The notes under the pieces: model-generated
Database searches by the model: none
What the model saw: the letters and a program-made list of their open reading frames with translations, nothing else
Told to the model about the DNA's origin: nothing
From: JBBRHH01 sp038222915
GTDB lineage: Bacteria > Planctomycetota > Phycisphaerae > Tepidisphaerales > Tepidisphaeraceae
Assembly (NCBI GenBank): GCA_038222915.1
Contig: JBBRHH010000361.1
Coordinates: 1 to 6,522, forward strand
Reading direction: 5' to 3'
DNA: 6,522 bases
In this document: piece by piece, positions 1 through 4,310 of the stretch
Position numbering within the stretch: the stretch's first letter is position 1
Layout: every line of letters begins with the position of its first letter
Program-made: the position numbers and the translations under genes

Positions 1-1
1 C

Positions 2-1603
2 ACCGAACGAACCCTCCCACTTGCGAACCTCGACAACAATATCCAGCGCCAGGACGCGCTGATTGACGAGGAGGGCAACGCCCGCGTTTGGCCACCTGCC
101 GACGTGATCATCGGCAATCCCCCGTTCCTCGGCTCGCGTTACTTCGCAAAAGAACACGGCTATGACTATGTAAGAAAGGTTCATGCCACCTATCCGGATA
201 TGCCCAAGATGGCCGACTTCTGTGTTTACTGGTTTCGAAAGGCCGCTGACCACCTCTCCCTCTGCACAGCGGACGACATATTCGCGGGCCGCGCCGGACT
301 TGTCGGCACTCAAAACATCCGCAACAACGAATCCCGCATCGGCGGTCTCGAACACATAACCTCGTCCGGCACCATCGTTGACGCCGTCGATAATCAACCA
401 TGGTCCGGTGAGGCAAACGTGCACGTTTCGATTGCGAACTGGGTAAAGACCACTGACGCTTTGCTACTTCCGGTGAAACGTACGCTTTGGTCGAAGGTCA
501 CCGCCCCGTTGAAGAAAGCGAAACGAGAAAAAGGCCGGGTCTCAGCCAAGGAGTACGAACTTCAATCTCGGGAATGTCGCGAAATTAGCTCAGCGCTTTC
601 CGATCAACTTGATACAGCCTCCGCTGTTGTGATTCAGGCAAACTGCAATCCGAAACTGTGCTTTGTCGGCCAGTATCCGTTCAATGAGGGCTTCATGATA
701 TCTCCGCAGGAAGCTGCGGCGATAATATCGCTAGAACCAAAGTCGCGGGAAGTTCTTTTCCCCTACATGATTGGTCGGGACCTTCTACAGGATGGCCGTC
801 CCTCTCGGTGGATTATCGATTTCGGACGCCGCGACTTATTAGATGCCAGTTCTTACGCGCAATGCTTCACACGAGTCAAAGAACTTGTGATGCCCACGGT
901 CATCGAGAAGGCTGCGTTGGAACAAAAGGCCACCGGGAAGGAGTCAACCCGTTGGACGCGTTTGGCGGAACGATGGTGGCAATTCCGGGACTACCAGCCC
1001 GGAACAATGGCTGCGATCTCCCGCGTAAAACGGTACATTGCCTGCTCCCGCGTCACAAAACGTCCAACCTTCGAATTCGTCAGCAACGATATCCATCCAG
1101 ATAATGCATTGGTCGTCTTCCCGCTGGAAGATGATTATTCGTTTGGCATCCTCCATTCGTTCGCGCACGCACTTTGGTTCACTACCAAATGCTCAAAGCT
1201 GACGGAGCGCTTTCGTTATACGGCAGACACCGTCTTCGACACCTTCCCCTGGCCTCAATCCCCAACCAAAAAACAAATCGACGCCGTAGCCGCAGCCGGC
1301 CGAGAAATCCGCCGCATCCGCACCGACGCCCTCACCAAAATCAAAGGCGGCCTCCGCGCCCTCTACCGAACCCTCGAACTTCCCGGCAAGTCCCCACTCA
1401 AAGACGCCCACGCCGCCCTCGACGCCGCCACCCTCGTAGCCTACGGCTTCTCTCCCAAGAAAGACCTACTCGCCCAACTCCTCGCCCTCAACCTCGAAGT
1501 CTCCACAAAAGAAAAAGCGGGCGAAAAAGTCACCGCCCCCGGCGTTCCGCCCTCCTACGGCGACTCTGCAAATCTGATTACCAAAGACTGCATCAAACCA
1601 TGA
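2..1603 (+). CDS. MmeI-like (type IIL/IIG) DNA adenine methyltransferase / restriction enzyme, 3' part
   Basis: The frame is open from base 2, so this is the last 533 residues of a gene that begins upstream; the GTG at 104 lies inside it and is not the start. The catalytic motif IV of N6-adenine methyltransferases, NPPF, is at 116-127, preceded by the hydrophobic strand DVIIG. The methyltransferase fold continues to about 640. A target-recognition region follows (about 650-1235), with the segment PYMIGRDLLQDGRPSRWIIDF-like around 760-825. After FDTFPWPQ (about 1236-1256) comes a helical C-terminus with GLRALYRTLELPG and LKDAHAALDAATLVAYGF. Family knowledge: such enzymes are about 900-1000 residues, with an N-terminal PD-(D/E)XK nuclease, a methyltransferase and a specificity domain in one chain. 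The nuclease and SAM-binding motif I would lie upstream, so cleavage activity cannot be judged here. Coding-strand composition becomes strongly C-rich after about 1240. A stand-alone methyltransferase is the main alternative. Confidence 0.85.
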   Translation, partial: TERTLPLANLDNNIQRQDALIDEEGNARVWPPADVIIGNPPFLGSRYFAKEHGYDYVRKVHATYPDMPKMADFCVYWFRKAADHLSLCTADDIFAGRAGLVGTQNIRNNESRIGGLEHITSSGTIVDAVDNQPWSGEANVHVSIANWVKTTDALLLPVKRTLWSKVTAPLKKAKREKGRVSAKEYELQSRECREISSALSDQLDTASAVVIQANCNPKLCFVGQYPFNEGFMISPQEAAAIISLEPKSREVLFPYMIGRDLLQDGRPSRWIIDFGRRDLLDASSYAQCFTRVKELVMPTVIEKAALEQKATGKESTRWTRLAERWWQFRDYQPGTMAAISRVKRYIACSRVTKRPTFEFVSNDIHPDNALVVFPLEDDYSFGILHSFAHALWFTTKCSKLTERFRYTADTVFDTFPWPQSPTKKQIDAVAAAGREIRRIRTDALTKIKGGLRALYRTLELPGKSPLKDAHAALDAATLVAYGFSPKKDLLAQLLALNLEVSTKEKAGEKVTAPGVPPSYGDSANLITKDCIKP

Positions 1604-1610
1604 AGCTGAT

Positions 1611-1614
1611 GGAG
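1611..1614 (+). promoter_or_regulatory. Ribosome binding site (GGAG) of the FRG gene
   Basis: GGAG lies 6 nt before the ATG at 1621, within the 17-nt gap after the methyltransferase stop codon. It supports that ATG as the start. The short gap favours translation from a shared transcript. Confidence 0.6.
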
Positions 1615-1620
1615 ACTTGA

Positions 1621-2472
1621 ATGAGTCATGAGCGAGGATCATTATCAATCACAGAGCCGCTAAAATTCGTTAAGGACCCGAACACTGGAATTTTCACGGC
1701 CAGCGCACCTATAACTCGAGTCGAAGAATTTGTAGCTCTTGTCTCCCGACTCGGCCGCGACCAAAATCAAAACGTCCAAAGCCGACCACCACTGTTCCGC
1801 GGGCAGATGAAACTCAGCGACGATCTGCTGCCGCAACTTGCGCGCGAACGGCAGTTCAGGTTTTCCTTGCAAGATGAGTCACACCTTCTACAAGAGTTTA
1901 AGCGTCTCTCGCCGCCTCATATTCGCGGTTCCACCCAGGATCTTACCGACCTTGAATGGCTTGCCTTGGCTCAACATCATGGGATGCCCACGCGACTGCT
2001 GGACTGGACTGATAGCGCGCTCGCTGCGCTCTGGTTCTGCACAAACCGCTTCTACGACCGGAACAACCTCATACAAAAGAAGCCTCAAGGTGTAGTATGG
2101 GTTTATTTGCCAGAGGACGACGAATTCCTAAACCCGAGGGAACAAAGACAGTCGCCATTTGAATTCAAAAAAACAAAGGTTTTCAGACCCAAGCACTTTG
2201 CCGACCGAATTCGGGCTCAATCCGGTTGGTTTACAGTCCACAGCTATCAACCAAGGAAGGGCAGGTTTTTAGCTATGAACTCGCGGGATTCTTGCAAGAC
2301 CCGGCTTCGCTGCATTCCGGTAGAAGGCAGTCGTTTTCCATCGATCAGCAGGCAGTTGGCATTATGCGGTGTGACCAGTGCGACGATCTTCCCGGATCTA
2401 ACGGGCCTATGCGGGTTTCTTGCTACAAAAGTTCGCCACGAATACGAATTAAGGAGTCCGCGAACCAAGTGA
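1621..2472 (+). CDS. FRG-domain protein
   Basis: Complete 283-residue protein. It has the landmarks of the FRG family in order: LFRGQ at residues 58-62, LLPQL at 69-73, a helical stretch with LLQEFKRL at 89-96, the signature AQHHGMPTRLLDWT at 117-130 followed by SALAALWF, RIRAQSGWFTVH near 196-207, and a C-terminal GVTSATIFPDLTGLCGFL at 250-267. The name comes from the F-R-G residues; the biochemical activity of the domain is not established. FRG proteins are often encoded in mobile and defence regions. The domain fills nearly the whole protein, with no signal peptide or membrane segment, so a cytoplasmic location is likely. It starts 17 nt after the methyltransferase gene behind a good GGAG site and probably belongs to the same operon. 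A role as an accessory or effector of the restriction system is inferred from position only. Confidence 0.88.
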   Translation: MSHERGSLSITEPLKFVKDPNTGIFTASAPITRVEEFVALVSRLGRDQNQNVQSRPPLFRGQMKLSDDLLPQLARERQFRFSLQDESHLLQEFKRLSPPHIRGSTQDLTDLEWLALAQHHGMPTRLLDWTDSALAALWFCTNRFYDRNNLIQKKPQGVVWVYLPEDDEFLNPREQRQSPFEFKKTKVFRPKHFADRIRAQSGWFTVHSYQPRKGRFLAMNSRDSCKTRLRCIPVEGSRFPSISRQLALCGVTSATIFPDLTGLCGFLATKVRHEYELRSPRTK

Positions 2473-2570
2473 AAGGAGAAGTCCTAGGAAGCAGAAATGC
2501 CGGAAGCTGGTTCAATGCTCAGAATGAACTTCGTTGGCGAACCCCACAAGGCCATACGAAAACGAATATC

Positions 2571-2575
2571 AGGGA
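2571..2575 (+). promoter_or_regulatory. Ribosome binding site (AGGGA) deciding the DUF2726 start
   Basis: AGGGA sits 9 nt before ATG 2585. The frame also opens at a TTG at 2534, 17 codons earlier, but that TTG lacks a comparable site. The intervening residues do not resemble the family, so 2585 is preferred. Confidence 0.5.
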
Positions 2576-2584
2576 TCAGTAATC

Positions 2585-3097
2585 ATGTCACAAGAACCCC
2601 AAGGCTGTCTCCCGCGATTGCTCGCACTATTGTTCGGCCGCCGCGAACAAGGTTCCCCCGCCCACCGCAACCAACTCCCACGGGTCCAAGTCAACAAGTA
2701 CTTTTTCTCTGATGCCGAAACCAACTTCTACCGCGTCCTGCAAACAGTCGTCGCCGGGAGAGCCGTCATTCTCGCGCAGGTTTCGTTGAAACAACTCCTC
2801 TGGTTTCCAGGAAACAGCCAATCCAATCCCGGCCGCGGCACGTGGCAAAACAAGATTAATGCCCGAAGCCTCGACTTCGTCTTATGTAACCCCACCACCC
2901 TCCGCCCACTCGTCGCCATCGAGCTCGACGACGCAACTCACGCCACTCCCAAACGCCAAACCCGCGACGACGAAGTCGAACTCCTACTCGAAGCGGCCGG
3001 CCTGAAACTCCTCCACGTTCTCGCCAGCCGAACCTACGACACCCGCGAGCTCAGCGCCGCCATCGTCCCACACCTGCCGTCGTTCAAAAAAGCCTGA
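2585..3097 (+). CDS. DUF2726 protein, PD-(D/E)XK-like putative nuclease
   Basis: 170 residues from the ATG at 2585. A short hydrophobic N-terminus (LPRLLALLFG, 9-18) is followed by the DUF2726 pattern: FFSDAETNFYRVLQ at 40-53 with a conserved Glu, ILAQVSLKQLL at 62-72, then a nuclease-like core SLDFVLC (95-101), LVAIELDD (109-116), His 119, R-x-x-RDDEVELLLEAAGLKLLHV (124-145). Asp97 and Glu113/Asp115 are candidate metal ligands, matching a D-(15)-ExD arrangement of the PD-(D/E)XK superfamily. The N-terminal stretch is too short and too basic-flanked to be called a membrane anchor with confidence. No activity has been assigned to the family for certain. It is third in a co-directional cluster after a restriction-modification gene and an FRG gene, which makes a defence or DNA-processing role plausible. 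Its 3' half is strongly C-rich on the coding strand, like the end of the methyltransferase gene. Confidence 0.82.
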   Translation: MSQEPQGCLPRLLALLFGRREQGSPAHRNQLPRVQVNKYFFSDAETNFYRVLQTVVAGRAVILAQVSLKQLLWFPGNSQSNPGRGTWQNKINARSLDFVLCNPTTLRPLVAIELDDATHATPKRQTRDDEVELLLEAAGLKLLHVLASRTYDTRELSAAIVPHLPSFKKA

Positions 3098-3118
3098 CCG
3101 ACGGTTACACTGCTAACA

Positions 3119-3289
3119 ATGGCGACCAAAGACGAAATTCGCACGCTACTGAACGAACTTTTCCGCCAAGCCAGAGGCGGGCGGGCGACAGTTCCAAGAA
3201 GAAAAACGATACGAGCCAGACTGAGAAGGCTCGGTCACAACGGCGGCCTACGCCGAACAACGCCTGACCGCGCAATCAACGGCAATTGA
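3119..3289 (+). CDS. Doubtful small ORF (56 aa), possibly a gene remnant
   Basis: ATG at 3119, 21 nt after the DUF2726 stop, opens a frame of 56 codons. The first 20 residues (MATKDEIRTLLNELFRQARG) look like a genuine amphipathic helix. The rest is Arg-rich and looks untidy. In the next frame, from about 3190 to a TGA at about 3266, the translation reads SSKKKNDTSQTEKARSQRRP, which resembles an ordinary basic protein tail. The two halves could be one short gene broken by a frameshift. No clear ribosome binding site precedes the ATG and I recognise no family. It may equally be chance. Confidence 0.25.
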   Translation: MATKDEIRTLLNELFRQARGGRATVPRRKTIRARLRRLGHNGGLRRTTPDRAINGN

Positions 3290-3362
3290 ACTCCGATTCA
3301 CCACAGGCTCCTCCCGACTCCGCGTAAACCCTCCCCGGAAGCAATCGATAACCCTCAACTCC

Positions 3363-3376
3363 AGCCGCTTGCGGCT
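3363..3376. repeat. Small palindrome AGCCGCTTGCGGCT
   Basis: Five to six complementary bases (AGCCG / CGGCT) close over a tiny CTTG loop, forming a compact GC-rich hairpin. It lies 25 bases before the first large palindrome. No T-run follows (TAAGGCCC), so a classical terminator is not supported. It may belong to the same repeat cluster. Confidence 0.4.
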
Positions 3377-3400
3377 TAAGGCCCCCACGACACAACGTCC

Positions 3401-3436
3401 GGTGTTGCGCGCCAGAGGCTCCGCGCGCGCAACACC
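3401..3436. repeat. 36-bp REP-like palindrome, copy 1
   Basis: Perfect 12-bp arms GGTGTTGCGCGC (3401-3412) and GCGCGCAACACC (3425-3436) flank a 12-nt loop. The downstream sequence is A-rich rather than T-rich, so a simple intrinsic terminator on the + strand is not supported. It aligns without gaps to copy 2 at 3510-3545, with 31 of 36 positions identical, which marks a repeated element rather than a one-off hairpin. Confidence 0.75.
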
Positions 3437-3509
3437 TAAAAACGCAAAATCCCCAGAATAAAAAACGATTTCACCCAAAAACACCAGCAAAGACGCAAAT
3501 CCGGGCAAA

Positions 3510-3545
3510 GGTGTTGCGCGCGCGGCGCTCCGCGCGCGCAACACG
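3510..3545. repeat. 36-bp REP-like palindrome, copy 2
   Basis: Perfect 14-bp arms GTGTTGCGCGCGCG (3511-3524) and CGCGCGCGCAACAC (3531-3544) close over a 6-nt GCGCTC loop. It lies 109 bp from copy 1. The differences from copy 1 cluster in the loop-proximal left arm and the final base. The alternating CG runs could form a very stable hairpin or Z-DNA. Confidence 0.75.
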
Positions 3546-3638
3546 GGACAAGGGATGAGGAGCCAGTTATGCGCGCAGAATTCATTCATCCTGAAGCGGC
3601 GACAGCGACCAGAGGACCCGGCCACACCACCCTCCCCA

Positions 3639-3669
3639 ACTCCGCATTCCGCACTCCGAATCCCGCATT
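3639..3669. repeat. Degenerate TCCGCA/TTCCGCAC simple repeat
   Basis: The stretch repeats ACTCCGCA, TTCCGCAC, TCCGAATC and CCGCATT in a loose 7-8 bp pattern. Similar strings (translated as HSALRIPH, or SAECG on the other strand) are, from memory, common intergenic repeats in Verrucomicrobia. That recall is untested here. Confidence 0.45.
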
Positions 3670-3700
3670 TCCTTCCCCGTCGTGCCTCTTCAACCACCAC

Positions 3701-3843
3701 GTCGTTTGGTCCCGCCATGAGCGGGCGAAGCGAGTCGATTGGTGGTCGGTTAGTAGTCGGTTGGTGGTCGTTTCATGGTCGGTTGATAGTCGATTGGTGG
3801 TCGGTTACTGGTCGGTTGGTGGTCGCTTTATGGTCGGTTTTTT
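3701..3843. repeat. 11-bp tandem repeat array (GTCGnTTnnTn), two 55-bp blocks
   Basis: Ten consecutive 11-bp units run from 3734 to 3843 with no insertion or deletion. Positions 1-4 (GTCG), 6-7 (TT) and 10 (T) are invariant. Units 1-5 and 6-10 form two 55-bp blocks (3734-3788, 3789-3843): units 1=6 and 3=8 are identical, and the blocks differ at 7 of 55 positions. One further unit, GTCGTTTGGTC at 3701-3711, lies exactly 33 bp upstream and so in phase. The 22 bp between holds a CCCGC/GCGGG hairpin (3711-3725). The array ends in a T-run (3838-3843). Confidence 0.85.
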
Positions 3844-3963
3844 CGCAACATGCGCCAGGGCCCGGTCACCCGAACTCCTTCCGATCTATACATTTACGAA
3901 AACACCACCCCCGGAAACCGACGTCAAACTCAATTGCGCACAAAAAATCCCGCCGGCTTTCTT

Positions 3964-3993
3964 GTTTCCAGTCTCCGGTTTACATGTCTCGAG
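3964..3993. repeat. TTTCCAGTCTC-type intergenic repeat, left copy
   Basis: GTTTCCAGTCTCCGGTTTAC, then ATGTCTCGAG. It shares its ordered pieces (CCAGTCTC, GGTTT, TTAC or TTTAC, GTCTCGAG) with the copy at 4219-4260. Read on the minus strand it encodes the KPETGN-like strings that I associate with Verrucomicrobia intergenic DNA. Confidence 0.55.
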
Positions 3994-4061
3994 CGCCCGC
4001 CGGTTCGCCCGTCTTGAGCGCAGCGCAGCAAGTCGAAATAGGGCGATCGCGGGGTCAAAGT

Positions 4062-4102
4062 GGGGAGATTTTACGTCGCTTCGGGGAGATTCGGGGGAGG
4101 TT
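4062..4102. repeat. Three GGGGAGRTT direct repeats
   Basis: GGGGAGATT occurs at 4062-4070 and 4083-4091, and GGGGAGGTT at 4094-4102. The first two are exactly 21 bp apart, about two helical turns; the third is 11 bp on. This could be a binding site, the end of a decayed mobile element, or chance in G-rich sequence. Confidence 0.4.
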
Positions 4103-4218
4103 GGAGGCCCCCTTCGATACCGCATTGGGGACGCTTATTTTGGCCCTTTTTGCGATAACCCCTTGCCAATCCTCAACCCGCGCCGGCCAACAAGATTTTT
4201 TCGCACGCCGGCGGGCTC

Positions 4219-4260
4219 ATTCCAGTCTCAGGTTTCCAATTTACTGTTTCCAGTCTCGAG
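4219..4260. repeat. TTTCCAGTCTC-type intergenic repeat, right copies
   Basis: Two further copies in tandem: ATTCCAGTCTCAGGTTTCC and, after AATTTACT, GTTTCCAGTCTCGAG. They end 46 bp before the ATG of the downstream gene and match the left copy at 3964-3993 in order and orientation. Confidence 0.55.
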
Positions 4261-4280
4261 TTCAGTGGACAAGTGGAACA

Positions 4281-4310
4281 ATGACCAACACCGACCAAGG
4301 ACAACCATGA
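4281..4310 (+). CDS. 9-codon mini-ORF overlapping the next start (possible leader)
   Basis: ATG at 4281 encodes MTNTDQGQP and stops at TGA 4308-4310, overlapping the next gene's ATG as ATGA. The downstream ribosome binding site lies inside it. A weak GTGGA-like sequence precedes it. This geometry fits translational coupling, but such short ORFs arise easily by chance. Confidence 0.25.
   Translation: MTNTDQGQP
4297..4301 (+). promoter_or_regulatory. Ribosome binding site (AAGGA) of the secreted-protein gene
   Basis: AAGGA ends 5 nt before the ATG at 4307. Together with the MKKPRAKF N-terminus and the LEPR-XLL-like motif just after it, this fixes the start. Confidence 0.65.

Larger units (their letters stand above)
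3290..4306. other. Long intergenic region rich in repeats
   Basis: About 1 kb with no gene I can support. Long frames are open on both strands, but their translations are Arg/Ser/Pro/His-rich, match no family and run straight through DNA repeats. Contents in order: a small palindrome, two large GC palindromes separated by an A-rich stretch, a short simple repeat, an 11-bp tandem array, GGGGAGRTT repeats, and TTTCCAGTCTC repeats. I see no clear sigma-70 promoter or classical hairpin-plus-T-run terminator; the C- and G-rich runs make weak matches unreliable. Confidence 0.7.

Noticed and set aside
104..106. GTG as start of the methyltransferase
   Set aside because: The frame is open to base 2 and the codons before it encode the strand that normally precedes NPPF. 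The real start lies outside the window.
2534..2584. TTG-initiated extension of the DUF2726 gene
   Set aside because: It has no good ribosome binding site and adds residues unlike the family; the ATG at 2585 has AGGGA upstream.
2497..2712. Small + strand ORF of 71 codons with an AGGA 7 nt upstream
   Set aside because: Its second half overlaps the well-supported DUF2726 gene in another frame and is Pro/Arg-rich. The first half (MPEAGSMLRMNF...) matches nothing I know. A leader role cannot be excluded.
3401..3545. The two GC palindromes as intrinsic terminators
   Set aside because: Neither is followed by a T-run on either strand, and they are two near-identical copies, which fits a repeat element better. 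A weak terminating effect is still possible.
3248..3718. Minus-strand ORF of 156 codons
   Set aside because: It covers both GC palindromes and the simple repeat, and its translation is low-complexity with no recognisable domain.
3701..3843. CRISPR array
   Set aside because: Units are 11 bp, contiguous and without spacers, and no cas genes are visible.
4043..4050. GCGATCGC palindrome
   Set aside because: An isolated octamer in GC-rich sequence, with no sign of over-representation in this window.
3555..4310. Long + strand ORF of 251 codons, with a repeated GRLVV/WWS pattern in the translation
   Set aside because: It runs through an 11-bp tandem array and several intergenic repeats, which produce the apparent protein repeat. 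The composition is Arg/Ser/Pro/His-rich and no family is recognisable.
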